Below, in pieces: positions 37,377 to 45,555 of a DNA stretch of 64,000 nucleotides. Source of the DNA: Marinomonas aquimarina (lineage in GTDB: Bacteria > Pseudomonadota > Gammaproteobacteria > Pseudomonadales > Marinomonadaceae); assembly GCF_900089755.1 (NCBI RefSeq), contig NZ_FLOC01000004.1:1-64000 (forward strand), written 5' to 3'. A program made the position numbers and the translations under genes. How positions within the stretch are numbered: the first letter of the stretch is position 1; every line of letters begins with the position of its first letter. The notes beneath the pieces were generated by a model. The model was not told the DNA's origin, did no database searches, and saw only the letters and a list, made by a program, of their open reading frames with translations.

Positions 37377-39032
37377 TTACTGAATTAACAGTTGTTGTGT
37401 TACTTCGAATAACTCACGCTTCAGATCTTTGACGTCGTTAATCACGATGCTTTGAGGAAAGAATTTCTCAACACTGCGTGTTTGAATCCCTATTCCCAGC
37501 AGCTCAAAGCCACTGCGTCTGCACCGGTCAACAATGTCATGCGTGGCAGCCCAATCATCTGGGTCACCATCCGTTAGCACTATCATTAGCTTTCGCTTCT
37601 GTTTTTGCGCTAACAAACTGTTTGCCGCAAACCACATCGCTTGTGCCATAGGCGTACAACCTCGTGGTTTTTGGTCAAAACAGGCGGCCCGATGTCGAAC
37701 CGATTGCTTGGGCAATAACGCGATAGAAACTTCCTGATGAATACCAGGAAAATAACTGACCGCAGGTACAACACCCGGTATGCCTTCCAGTGCCATGGCC
37801 AAAGCCAAAGCGGCTTCATTGGCAACATGAAAGTACTTTCGATTACCTTCGCCAATGGGTTTACCCATTGAACCCGATATATCGACCAGCAAGTGCACAG
37901 CAGCATTAGGCGCAATGCGAGGTTGCCTTTGAATAAACAATCTCGACTCACCGGCTTGTGAAGCGGCAAGACGATGGGTTGCAACTCGAAGACCGTGCCT
38001 TTTGGCATGATTCCGATTGTCCTGACTGGACTGAACCATGCCCCTAAGTCGGGCTCGAATTTGAGCGGACTCAGACGCCGATAAGGTCAAGATGGCCTCA
38101 TCACCCAACATAGCCTGCTCTGCTTGGGGCAAACTGAGTGGAGTGACACCCTGATGTCCTTCAGCTTGTTCCGACAACACTTCTGCCACTTGTGCAAAGG
38201 TATCGGATTCAAACTGAGCGGCACTGGCCTCTAAGGCTTGTCGCAAATTGTCAGCTTGATCAGAGTTATCAGAATCTCCCGTTTCAGCAGCATCCCCCGT
38301 TGCAGACGAACCTGTTTCCGGGGTTTGACTGTCACTACTGCTATTGCTGTCATTACTCGCATCTTGTCCAATGTCATCACCGTTATCAGCATCCGACTCA
38401 TCCTGTGGTGGACGAGATTCTTCTTCCAACATGGCAACGATGGCATCGACAAGTTTCAGCACTTCACCTGTAGATGCCAGGCTAGGCACTGCTGTCAGCA
38501 TGGCGCTTAACCGGCTCATCGCTGCGGCAGGAAAGAGTTGTCTCACCCTTTCATCAACAGCTTGATACAAAGGCGTCAGTGCTTTCTGGCCCAGAAAATG
38601 GCATCTCAAGCGAAACAACAACCAGGCTTGCAAGTTAGATGCAGGCTCAGGCTGTTCAGGTACACACATTTGCTGTGTGTCCACCATGTACTCAATCACT
38701 TGCGAAATACTGCGCCGGGTTCCGGGGTAATCCTTTGCCAATTCGTTTTCAATGCGCACATCCTCAATAATATTGAGAAGTGCCTTACGGATCGGCTTAG
38801 ACGACGCCTTCTTCACCATGTCAAAATTGGTATGCCGAATATGCGCCGCTTCATGAGCCAGATAACCCCAAGCTATCTGTTGATAGTGTGGGTCGTCTGG
38901 GTTTGCTGTTGGGATCACAATCCGCTCACCATCGGTAAACGCATCTTGTCCTTGAATAAGCACCTTCACACCAAACTTTTCGCCATAAGCGGCGGCAACG
39001 ATTGGCAGTGCGTTTTTTAATGGATGATTCAT
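37377..39032 (-). CDS. CobT-like von Willebrand factor A domain protein
   Basis: The C-terminal third (from about residue 365) is a VWA domain with the metal site motif LLVDISGSMGKP. The N-terminal part includes a zinc-protease-like HEAAHIRHTN, which might bind metal. The middle (residues 210-270) is a low-complexity Asp/Ser/Asn stretch. CobT is the cobaltochelatase VWA subunit, but no chelatase subunit is present; this is more likely a MoxR-VWA type partner of the AAA+ gene nearby. A two-hairpin leader precedes it. Confidence 0.85.
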   Translation of the reverse strand: MNHPLKNALPIVAAAYGEKFGVKVLIQGQDAFTDGERIVIPTANPDDPHYQQIAWGYLAHEAAHIRHTNFDMVKKASSKPIRKALLNIIEDVRIENELAKDYPGTRRSISQVIEYMVDTQQMCVPEQPEPASNLQAWLLFRLRCHFLGQKALTPLYQAVDERVRQLFPAAAMSRLSAMLTAVPSLASTGEVLKLVDAIVAMLEEESRPPQDESDADNGDDIGQDASNDSNSSSDSQTPETGSSATGDAAETGDSDNSDQADNLRQALEASAAQFESDTFAQVAEVLSEQAEGHQGVTPLSLPQAEQAMLGDEAILTLSASESAQIRARLRGMVQSSQDNRNHAKRHGLRVATHRLAASQAGESRLFIQRQPRIAPNAAVHLLVDISGSMGKPIGEGNRKYFHVANEAALALAMALEGIPGVVPAVSYFPGIHQEVSIALLPKQSVRHRAACFDQKPRGCTPMAQAMWFAANSLLAQKQKRKLMIVLTDGDPDDWAATHDIVDRCRRSGFELLGIGIQTRSVEKFFPQSIVINDVKDLKRELFEVTQQLLIQ

Positions 39033-39092
39033 GGGAGTCTCCTAATCATTAGGGGGAATACTCCCTCAGCGGGAGCGTTTCCCCGCTGGGAA
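39033..39092 (-). promoter_or_regulatory. Two-hairpin RNA leader of the VWA gene
   Basis: First hairpin: CAGCGGG/CCCGCTG, flanked by CCC and GGG. Second: GGGAGT with ACTCCC, enclosing CCTAATGATTAGG; the AGGAG Shine-Dalgarno is inside the stem. Confidence 0.7.
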
Positions 39093-39101
39093 TGTAAGTG
39101 T

Positions 39102-39542
39102 TTAAACCTGTGCTTTTAGCTTATCCAGGTCATATTTTTGACCTAACCAAGCCACCAATTGAGCTGGACTCTCGTGCTGCTCAAATGACGTTTTAAGCTG
39201 GTCTAAACTCAGGATGTCATCCAATGTCAGACCGTACTGGTCTTGTAACTGAGTAGACACCTCGTGCTGATATTGCAGCCAGGCCCGCTCAAAAGCGGTT
39301 TGCTGCAATGCCATGTTTGGAACAAATACCATGGCCGTTACCCAAACTCCTTGTGCGTCCGCATCTGCGATCAAAACAGGGTTCTTGGGGATCAAGACAC
39401 TATGTGTTGAGTACGACCGTTGTACTAACGTTCGACAACACGCCACTTCTGGTATCGATTCACTTTCAACCGCATCAGTCACACCACGAAAATGCGGTTC
39501 AAACTGGTTCAGTTGGCAGGGGTTATGGATGGTTGATTGCAT
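39102..39542 (-). CDS. Conserved hypothetical ICE protein (146 aa)
   Basis: Not recognised. Residues 30-100 show short strands and QQTAFERAWLQYQHEV-type helices; the end is helical (LTLDDILSLDQLKTSFEQ). No signal peptide or membrane segment. It sits between the DUF3150 and VWA genes, with its own two-hairpin leader. Confidence 0.78.
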   Translation of the reverse strand: MQSTIHNPCQLNQFEPHFRGVTDAVESESIPEVACCRTLVQRSYSTHSVLIPKNPVLIADADAQGVWVTAMVFVPNMALQQTAFERAWLQYQHEVSTQLQDQYGLTLDDILSLDQLKTSFEQHESPAQLVAWLGQKYDLDKLKAQV

Positions 39543-39546
39543 AATT

Positions 39547-39602
39547 TCCTCTTACATAGTTCAGAGGACATGCGCCCTTAAGGGCAACATGCCCTCAAGG
39601 AC
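39547..39602 (-). promoter_or_regulatory. Two-hairpin RNA leader of the 146-aa gene
   Basis: First hairpin: CCTTGAGGGC/GCCCTTAAGG. Linker GCGCATG. Second: TCCTCT/AGAGGA, which includes the Shine-Dalgarno. Confidence 0.75.
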
Positions 39603-39603
39603 G

Positions 39604-40557
39604 TTAGAAATAAAATGAGTTTGGTACAGTCGAACCAAGGTTTGGTCTGACGGTTGGTTGTGGTATTGCACGTAAGTTATCTGCCTGAGCAGATACTGGC
39701 TGTGCGGGTTTAGGTTCAGGTTTGGGCATCAGTTGTCTGATATCCAATTGACCTTCACCGTGCATTCTCATCTTGTCTGGATCAGACAAAATTAAAATGG
39801 TCGCCATCAGTTCGTGATAGAGATTGTCTGTCACAGGGCCGGTCTTCGGCAGACGAACAAATAAATTGTCCATCGCTTCAACCATCGGCTGAACTCGATG
39901 ATCCAGGAAGGACAAACCATCCAACTTGTCTCTTAATCGCTTGAGCGGATTAAGGGCTCGCTGACTGATTTGATTCTTGCCTGCAACGGAACGCTCAAAC
40001 AGTTCATTGGCATCACGAGCCACCTCCCTAAAGAGGGTGTGTCCCATACCATTGACCTTGTCATCTAAGCCTCCAGCTTGTTCAGCCGGTTGCATTCGAT
40101 AGATGGCATAATCGAACTGAAGCCGTTGTTCCACGTCTTCGATGGGTGACAGCGCACGCCGGATTGCATCTGCAAATTCCGGGTGTTTCGCAACCCAGTC
40201 AAACGTCACCTGATCATAGTTGTCCAAGAACAACTGCTTACACTGCGCAAACTCCTGACCGATCCGGTCAAGCTCTGGAACAATCTGATCAATTCGGTCT
40301 TCAGGGACGGCATAGCCACCTAAAAACCGCACACCGACTTGCTCACACAAGCGCTGCGCTTCTTTTTTAAGCCGTTCAAAGTTCGCCAATGCCTCTGGGT
40401 CGCAAATTTTTTTACTCCCTAAGCTGGCAACATCCTTCGGTGGAAGTTGGCTGCCATTGGCTAATCTGAAATCTTCAGGCCTTAGTTTTTTTCTACCGCT
40501 CCAGATGGAACAGTCGATGTGACAAATCAAAAGTTTGTCGAGGGTTTGAATACTCAT
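39604..40557 (-). CDS. DUF3150-family protein
   Basis: The N-terminus (MSIQTLDKLLICHIDCSIWSGRKKLRPEDF) is characteristic of the DUF3150 family, found on conjugative elements beside MoxR-type ATPases. The body is mostly helical. The C-terminus ends in SFYF, nearly the same as the NYYF and SFYF ends of two neighbours. Function unknown. It has its own two-hairpin leader. Confidence 0.85.
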   Translation of the reverse strand: MSIQTLDKLLICHIDCSIWSGRKKLRPEDFRLANGSQLPPKDVASLGSKKICDPEALANFERLKKEAQRLCEQVGVRFLGGYAVPEDRIDQIVPELDRIGQEFAQCKQLFLDNYDQVTFDWVAKHPEFADAIRRALSPIEDVEQRLQFDYAIYRMQPAEQAGGLDDKVNGMGHTLFREVARDANELFERSVAGKNQISQRALNPLKRLRDKLDGLSFLDHRVQPMVEAMDNLFVRLPKTGPVTDNLYHELMATILILSDPDKMRMHGEGQLDIRQLMPKPEPKPAQPVSAQADNLRAIPQPTVRPNLGSTVPNSFYF

Positions 40558-40558
40558 A

Positions 40559-40623
40559 GTGCATCCTCATGCGAGATGGGGACGCACCACTCCCAACAGG
40601 AGCAATGGCCCCCGTTTGGGTGG
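40559..40623 (-). promoter_or_regulatory. Two-hairpin RNA leader of the DUF3150 gene
   Basis: First hairpin: CCCAAACGGG-type arm against CTCCTGTTGGG. Second: AGTGGTGC-GTCC-CAT against ATG-AGGA-TGCACT, covering the GAGGA Shine-Dalgarno. Some mismatches are present in the first stem. Confidence 0.65.
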
Positions 40624-40655
40624 TAGTAGTTGACGCGCTAATGGCAATACCACTA

Positions 40656-41423
40656 TCAGAAATAGTAATTTTGCGAATCAGGCGACGATTGGTTGAGATC
40701 GATTTTCGCAGGCATTAAGTCCAGTGCTTCAGCAATCGGGCGAACCCGCTCTAAATCACTGCCTAAAAGCCTCAATACATCTTTTTCCAACTTCAGTTGG
40801 TCGGATACTTCTATCCCTTCAGGACTCGCTACTGTGAGCGAACACAATGGTGGTAATTGACGCTTAAAGGCCAGTAACAGCAACAATGGCCACGGGCCAT
40901 CATCAGTGTTAACAATGCCAGCGCCTTCACCTGACACCATGCTGATTTGATTGGTACTAGGTAATCCGCTTTTGCAAAACCCTAATGACCATTTTCCAAT
41001 CCTGACCTGGTTATCATCAATAACAGCCAAGCCATAGGCTTCAAGCAGCTTTGCCATATCGAACAACGCTTTTTGAGCCAGCGAGATTTGGCCATTGACG
41101 TCCTTGCGAGTACGAAACTCCCAACTGACGTTATTGGCGCACGCGACACTATCTAGCGCATTTGAGAGTTCAAATGGCCGCCCTTGATGATCAATGCCGA
41201 CTTGTCCAACAAATCGATAACCCTTGTTGATTTTCTCATTGATTCGTCGGTCTGCTTCAGCGTTAGGATCAGTCGAGTCAATCAATCGCTGCTGCGACAT
41301 TTGACCAGCTTTTCCAAACCGAACTTCAATCTCCTGGGTGTCTGATCCAACGTAAATGGCCCATTCTTTGGCTGTCCCATCAGAATGACTGTAACGGTAA
41401 AGAGCAAAGCACTTTTCCATCAT
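40656..41423 (-). CDS. WGR-like domain protein
   Basis: The first 75 residues (KCFALYRYSHSDGTAKEWAIYV...VRFGKAGQMSQQ...AEADRRINEKINKGY) resemble a WGR domain, a nucleic-acid binding module, with the WGR triplet itself altered to VRFGK. The remaining 180 residues are not recognised. The start at 41423 overlaps the stop of the AAA+ gene by one base (TGATG), so the two are coupled. The C-terminus is NYYF. Confidence 0.78.
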   Translation of the reverse strand: MMEKCFALYRYSHSDGTAKEWAIYVGSDTQEIEVRFGKAGQMSQQRLIDSTDPNAEADRRINEKINKGYRFVGQVGIDHQGRPFELSNALDSVACANNVSWEFRTRKDVNGQISLAQKALFDMAKLLEAYGLAVIDDNQVRIGKWSLGFCKSGLPSTNQISMVSGEGAGIVNTDDGPWPLLLLLAFKRQLPPLCSLTVASPEGIEVSDQLKLEKDVLRLLGSDLERVRPIAEALDLMPAKIDLNQSSPDSQNYYF

Positions 41424-42382
41424 CAATCCTCCCAGTGGTCACCGAAGACATCAGCGGCAATACGGTGAATAGCTTCACGTTGCTCCAACTCAGCACGAGC
41501 CGTCAAAGACCGAACCAGTGCATACTCCACTGCGTTAGGAGCACCTTTGAAAGCAAGTGTTAACTTTGCCCAGCGCACCAAGGTCCTAGTGGACATGGTG
41601 ATACTAAGCTCAGCACCGCCATCCGCGCCCCCAATAAAGAGACGACGAATGTCACCAGCCACTTTCACCATTTTCTGGCGAAAGACTTCTGGCAAGCCCG
41701 GCGCAACGTTCTCCAGAATGGCTTCCTCTACAGAAGGCTCTGCATAGGTCGCTTCGATGATTCTAAAGCGATCAAGAAAAGCCAAATTCTGTTGGAGCAC
41801 ACCTTGATACAAGCCCGTTTGGTCACCGCTGCCCGCACTGTTGCCGGTAGCGATAAAACGAAACTTGGCATGTGGCATGATGATCTCACCGCCATTTTGT
41901 GCGATGACCAACGGGGCACCTTCCAAAATGTCATTGAGCCCAGCCAGTTCAGCAGGCTCAGCAAGATCCATTTCATTAATGATCAGCAAATGGCCATGCT
42001 TGACAGCCAGTGCCAGCGGCCCATACACAAAGGTCATGTTGCCATTAACCAGTGTGTGGTGACCGATAAGATCGGACAACTCCAATCGACCGTGCGCAGT
42101 AATTTGCTGAACAGGCCAATTCAATCGAGAAGCAACTTGGCAAATTAGCGAGGTCTTACCGCATCCCGTGGGGCCTGTAATATACAAACCGTCACCGTCT
42201 GGGTGAGACAAGAACGCCAATACGTCACGTAAGTCTTCTTTTCTAAAAACATACTCGTCCTTGCGAACGGGAATGTTTGGATGGGTAGTGTCGGCACCAT
42301 ATCCTTCCAGAACGAAAGCATCAGGAGCCGGGACATTAAACGCTTGATTCACTTGAACCAAAAATGGGGATTGTTCTGTCAT
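41423..42382 (-). CDS. MoxR/CobS-like AAA+ ATPase
   Basis: Residues 70-120 include Walker A GPTGCGKTS and residues near 150 the Walker B LLIINEMDLAEP, followed by an intact sensor ATGNSAGSGDQTG. This is the CobS/MoxR group that remodels protein complexes with VWA partners. The start at 42382 (MTEQSPFLVQ) was chosen over a longer frame because GAGG and the hairpin leader lie just before it. The pairing with the VWA gene four genes downstream suggests a joint machine. Confidence 0.88.
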   Translation of the reverse strand: MTEQSPFLVQVNQAFNVPAPDAFVLEGYGADTTHPNIPVRKDEYVFRKEDLRDVLAFLSHPDGDGLYITGPTGCGKTSLICQVASRLNWPVQQITAHGRLELSDLIGHHTLVNGNMTFVYGPLALAVKHGHLLIINEMDLAEPAELAGLNDILEGAPLVIAQNGGEIIMPHAKFRFIATGNSAGSGDQTGLYQGVLQQNLAFLDRFRIIEATYAEPSVEEAILENVAPGLPEVFRQKMVKVAGDIRRLFIGGADGGAELSITMSTRTLVRWAKLTLAFKGAPNAVEYALVRSLTARAELEQREAIHRIAADVFGDHWED

Positions 42383-42387
42383 GGTAA

Positions 42388-42447
42388 ACCTCATTAGTTT
42401 TAACGAGGCCCCATGCCCCAACAGGGAATGAAGTCCCCGTCGGGTGG
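42388..42447 (-). promoter_or_regulatory. Two-hairpin RNA leader of the AAA+ gene
   Basis: First hairpin: CCCGACGGGGA pairs along all 11 positions with TCCCTGTTGGG (three G-T pairs). Linker GGCATGGGG. Second: CCTC/GAGG over the Shine-Dalgarno. Confidence 0.75.
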
Positions 42448-42560
42448 TGTGTTGATTGTGGTATGGCTGTGTATGTAAGAGTTCAGCTCGCTCTATCATT
42501 CGTACCCAGCATTGGCTACGAGTGAAACTGCTTTCTGATGCACTCGATGTAAGCGCATGA

Positions 42561-42582
42561 GAAAGGAGCCGAAATCGGCTCC
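42561..42582 (-). terminator. Terminator after exo
   Basis: On the minus strand GGAGCCGATTTCGGCTCC is followed by TTTC, 10 bp past the exo stop. It separates the ssb-bet-exo unit from the AAA+ unit. The T-run is short. Confidence 0.6.
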
Positions 42583-42591
42583 AAGTGAACG

Positions 42592-43608
42592 TTAAAAGTA
42601 AAATGAGCTCGGCGAGTCACCTGGCAGAACCAAGTTATCTTGCTCAAGGCTGATTTTGATTGGTGTTTCAACGGGCTGCTCTGGCTTATTGGTGCTAATG
42701 CGCAACCGCTCTTGTGGCGCTTTTCGGTAAGCGGCTAAAACCTGTTCATCCAGCTCGCCTAACTTATCGGTGGCCAATTGCTTATAGTCCACCGTGCCCG
42801 CCATCATGTAGCGGCTGAGTTTGACCCCAGCATAGTCGGCATGAGCGTAGTTACCCATCATGGCGACCAATTTTGACTGGGCGTCTCGCATTTCCTCTTT
42901 CAAAGATTTAATGTGATTTTCCAGTCGGACCACTTCGGCATGTGCTGAGCAATACTGTCGAGACAGCGATGTCCAACGGTATTGGGCTTCACCCTTGGGA
43001 ACAAAACAATCTTGCTCAGGGCATTTTGACGGCTCTTTTTTGGTCTGTACTAACTCCCAAAACTGAAGCGCTGTTTCTTGCAACTCAGTTAAGAACGCCG
43101 CGTCTCGCTGTATTTCAAACTCAATCAGTTGATCCTCAAAATAGAAAACCAACCAACCTCGCGTGCTATTGGCGACCAGTATTTGATGCTGTACTTGCAC
43201 CCAATACAACTGGTACGCCTCGCTTTGTTCTCGGTGAGCTTGCACATCCTCAAAAACTGACTGGCAAGGACATTTCAGTTCAACGGGTTCGCCCGCATCG
43301 TTGATGCCATCAAAGCTGGCTCGAAAGATTGCGTTATGATCGGCTTCTGCACATAACGGCAGAAGAAAGTCATTATGCGCATTCTCAAATGCTCGCCTTG
43401 CTTGAGGCTCCAACCTTATACCACGAAGCACATTTGGATTATTCGACAGGTCTTCCGGTAATACGAATCCGGTTTTTTCTGCCCATAATCGCCAAGGTGT
43501 TTTGTAGGGTGAACGCCCCATAATAATTGGGGCTTCAGATGCCGTAACCCCTGCAATGCGCCACTGGTGCCATGCAGGAGTACGTTGTGATAGGTCGATA
43601 ACCTTCAT
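42592..43608 (-). CDS. exo: YqaJ-type recombination exonuclease (Exo)
   Basis: This is the lambda Exo-like partner of Bet; SXT/R391 elements were the first conjugative elements shown to carry such a pair. The 338 residues contain VTASEAPIIMGRSPYKTPWRLW and the catalytic set Asp100, Glu110 and Lys112 (DGINDAGEPVELKC). Exo resects duplex ends from 5' so that Bet can anneal strands, producing hybrid ICEs. A two-hairpin leader precedes it. C-terminus SFYF. Confidence 0.93.
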   Translation of the reverse strand: MKVIDLSQRTPAWHQWRIAGVTASEAPIIMGRSPYKTPWRLWAEKTGFVLPEDLSNNPNVLRGIRLEPQARRAFENAHNDFLLPLCAEADHNAIFRASFDGINDAGEPVELKCPCQSVFEDVQAHREQSEAYQLYWVQVQHQILVANSTRGWLVFYFEDQLIEFEIQRDAAFLTELQETALQFWELVQTKKEPSKCPEQDCFVPKGEAQYRWTSLSRQYCSAHAEVVRLENHIKSLKEEMRDAQSKLVAMMGNYAHADYAGVKLSRYMMAGTVDYKQLATDKLGELDEQVLAAYRKAPQERLRISTNKPEQPVETPIKISLEQDNLVLPGDSPSSFYF

Positions 43609-43611
43609 ATT

Positions 43612-43660
43612 GCCTCCTTTGAAGGGAGACTCCCCTGAAGGAGAGAACTCCCCTTCAGGG
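43612..43660 (-). promoter_or_regulatory. Two-hairpin RNA leader of exo
   Basis: First hairpin: CCCTGAAGG-G-GAG pairs with CTC-T-CCTTCAGGG. Second: CTCC/GGAG over the strong AAGGAGG Shine-Dalgarno. It overlaps the end of the 47-codon frame upstream only slightly, if at all. Confidence 0.75.
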
Positions 43661-43668
43661 TTAAGTGG

Positions 43669-43812
43669 TTACTTTGCAGCTTGTGCTAACGCTGTTTGGT
43701 GCTGAACAACACTTGCTTGAACCGAATCAATTGCCGCTTTACCGGCTTGAATCGAACCTAAGACAAGGGCAACAACCAATACCAAGCGAAAAAGTGAGGC
43801 TGATTTAGTCAT
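43669..43812 (-). CDS. Small exported or membrane peptide (47 aa)
   Basis: The frame MTKSASLFRLVLVVALVLGS...LAQAAK has a basic N-terminus, a hydrophobic core (residues 7-19) and a short Ala/Gln/Val-rich tail, so it is a signal peptide or single membrane segment. Support for being real: it starts right after a well-formed two-hairpin leader with its Shine-Dalgarno (GGAGA) and fills the gap between bet and exo. Function unknown. Confidence 0.7.
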   Translation of the reverse strand: MTKSASLFRLVLVVALVLGSIQAGKAAIDSVQASVVQHQTALAQAAK

Positions 43813-43872
43813 GGAAGATCTCCAAAAAAAAGACGAGACCTTCCCCCTGACGGGAGAATAATCCCGCCAGGG
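43813..43872 (-). promoter_or_regulatory. Two-hairpin RNA leader of the 47-aa gene
   Basis: First hairpin: CCCTGGCGGGA pairs at all 11 positions with TCCCGTCAGGG. Second: GGAAG-G-TCTC pairs with GAGA-T-CTTCC; the GGAGA Shine-Dalgarno is in the stem. Confidence 0.75.
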
Positions 43873-43894
43873 TTAGTAAAATGAATGCGTGGCG

Positions 43895-44713
43895 CTAAGA
43901 AGCTAAAGGCTGTGTGAGCGCTTTGGCTGCTTGTTGCTGAGCATTAAAGATTTCTTGCTTCGCAAACGTCAGCTCAACACCTTGAAAATGTTCATTGGCA
44001 TATTCCAATGCACTATTCCAAGCGTTTGAAGCTTCCGCCCGCTCGATAAGCTTGTAAACAAGCCCTCGGGTTCGATCATCAACTTGCTCGGGTGGAATCA
44101 CAGATGGCTCAACAACGTGTGTTGCTTGGCCTTCGATAATTCGCTCCGCTTCGTCTTGATCGAAAATTCCCACAAAGCCAAACGCAATGCGGGAACACTG
44201 GATCATGGATTTATGTCTTAGCATTCGCTTAGTGTGCGTCTGCCATGGACCATCTACACGGTAAGGGCCATTTTTGCCATTACCTTCAAAAGGCGGTCGA
44301 TAGACTTCATCCAGATACTCAGTGATTTTGACTGGGTGCGAACGGTCGCGCCGATAGATGATGCATTCCATCCATTCAGGGCATTCTTTCGCGCCATCCA
44401 GTGAGACTTTGTTTTCTGAAGTCTTGAACTCCATGCCATCAAACTGGTCGTGTTGATTGATGATGCGAGACCATCCATCGACACCTACCACTGGGATAAT
44501 CCCAGCTTGTTTATCAGGGAACGCAAAAATCTCTTTGGTGAAAGGGTTCAAACCGTACTGATCTGCAACCACCAAGAGCGCCATCATCTGCTCATTGGTC
44601 GGTGCACTACCGTCACGTTGCTTGAATGCTGTTGCTTTTAGGGTATCGAACAACTTGTTTGGATCGACACTAAAGCGCTCAGCAAAGCGTTGGATTAGCT
44701 TTGGTTTTTCCAT
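43895..44713 (-). CDS. bet: Bet-type single-strand annealing recombinase
   Basis: This lambda Bet-like annealing protein acts with Exo and SSB. The start at 44713 (MEKPKLIQRFAERF) gives 272 residues and has GGAG seven bases upstream; a TTG five codons earlier lacks one. NPFTKEIFAFPDKQAGIIPVVGVDGWS and ECIIYRRDRSHPVKITEYLDE are the family's conserved core. A two-hairpin leader precedes it. Confidence 0.95.
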   Translation of the reverse strand: MEKPKLIQRFAERFSVDPNKLFDTLKATAFKQRDGSAPTNEQMMALLVVADQYGLNPFTKEIFAFPDKQAGIIPVVGVDGWSRIINQHDQFDGMEFKTSENKVSLDGAKECPEWMECIIYRRDRSHPVKITEYLDEVYRPPFEGNGKNGPYRVDGPWQTHTKRMLRHKSMIQCSRIAFGFVGIFDQDEAERIIEGQATHVVEPSVIPPEQVDDRTRGLVYKLIERAEASNAWNSALEYANEHFQGVELTFAKQEIFNAQQQAAKALTQPLAS

Positions 44714-44716
44714 TAT

Positions 44717-44773
44717 GGACTCCGACAATCAAAGTGGGAGTCTGCCCCTGACGGGAAAGTACTCCCGGCTGGG
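44717..44773 (-). promoter_or_regulatory. Two-hairpin RNA leader of bet
   Basis: First hairpin: CCCAGCCGGGA with TCCCGTCAGGG (two mismatches). Linker GGCA. Second: GACTCC/GGAGTC, covering the Shine-Dalgarno. Confidence 0.7.
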
Positions 44774-44792
44774 TTAAAGCGTTATCGCTCGG

Positions 44793-45212
44793 TTAAAAAT
44801 CTGGTTCAGGATAAGTTTGTGCCCAATTAGCTTGGGAGCTCGCATCATCCGCCGGTGATGGCTCAGATGCTTTGTTCACACTATCAAGAAGCAGAAACTC
44901 GTCCGCGTCCACTTCGGTCAATCGATGCTTAATACCATCTTTCTCCCATGAGCGCGTGCGCTGAGGCCCTTGAACAAAAAGCTTCGCTCCTTTTTGGATC
45001 AAATCTTTTGCTCTTAGCCCTAACTTAAATCCACCACGGTCTCGAAAAACGATCCGATGCCATTCCGTATGCTCTTTAAGCTCATTGGATTGACGGTCGC
45101 GCCATTTCTCAGAAGTGGCCAGTGAAATACTGGTCACTAAATCACCTGATGGATAGGCTCGTGTCTCTGGCTCAGAGCCAACGTAGCCTATGAGTGTTAC
45201 TTGGTTTTTCAT
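44793..45212 (-). CDS. ssb: Single-stranded DNA-binding protein
   Basis: The 139-residue product has an OB-fold SSB domain (residues 1-105), starting MKNQVTLIGYVGSEPETRAYPSGD, and a short acidic tail ending YPEPDF in place of the usual DDDIPF. It would protect single-stranded ICE DNA during transfer and aid Bet. It lies 15 bp after the upstream membrane gene and has no leader of its own. Confidence 0.94.
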   Translation of the reverse strand: MKNQVTLIGYVGSEPETRAYPSGDLVTSISLATSEKWRDRQSNELKEHTEWHRIVFRDRGGFKLGLRAKDLIQKGAKLFVQGPQRTRSWEKDGIKHRLTEVDADEFLLLDSVNKASEPSPADDASSQANWAQTYPEPDF

Positions 45213-45227
45213 GATGTTCTCCTCGTC

Positions 45228-45554
45228 TTAGTTGAACTCTGTGCACACAGTCGCTTCTACCCGGCTGGGCAAAGAAGACTGACGACGCAGATAGGTTGGT
45301 ATTTCGAGTAAAGCCATGTCGTACTGATGTGGCTCTTTGTAAAACGCAGATGTCAAACGGGGCATACCAGGAGCTTTAGGCACTGCCATTGGACGACGTT
45401 TTGGTGTTGGTGTGAGCAACCGCTTGATTTGAGTAAATACAAATCGAAACGGGCGCACGCTTTGACGAGCAAGCAATCGCAAAAGCGACCAGCTCAGTTT
45501 TGCAAGTAACATAATGCCTGCGATTTGGATAATAAATCCGAAGATATATTCCAT
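45228..45554 (-). CDS. Small membrane protein upstream of ssb
   Basis: Not recognised beyond being a conserved ICE gene. Residues 3-30 form one membrane segment (IFGFIIQIAGIMLLAKLSWSLL); the remaining 75 residues are basic and cytoplasmic (RPFRFVFTQIKRLLTPTPKRR). It opens the ssb-bet-exo unit and has the best-formed two-hairpin leader. Confidence 0.78.
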   Translation of the reverse strand: MEYIFGFIIQIAGIMLLAKLSWSLLRLLARQSVRPFRFVFTQIKRLLTPTPKRRPMAVPKAPGMPRLTSAFYKEPHQYDMALLEIPTYLRRQSSLPSRVEATVCTEFN

Positions 45555-45555
45555 T

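Noticed and set aside
37377-42382. Cobalamin biosynthesis genes (cobS/cobT cobaltochelatase)
   Set aside because: The resemblance is only to the AAA+ and VWA domains; there is no CobN-type chelatase subunit or any other cobalamin gene nearby.
42383-42499. Longer start for the AAA+ ATPase (39 extra codons)
   Set aside because: The extension runs through the two-hairpin leader and lacks similarity to the family; the ATG at 42382 has a proper Shine-Dalgarno.
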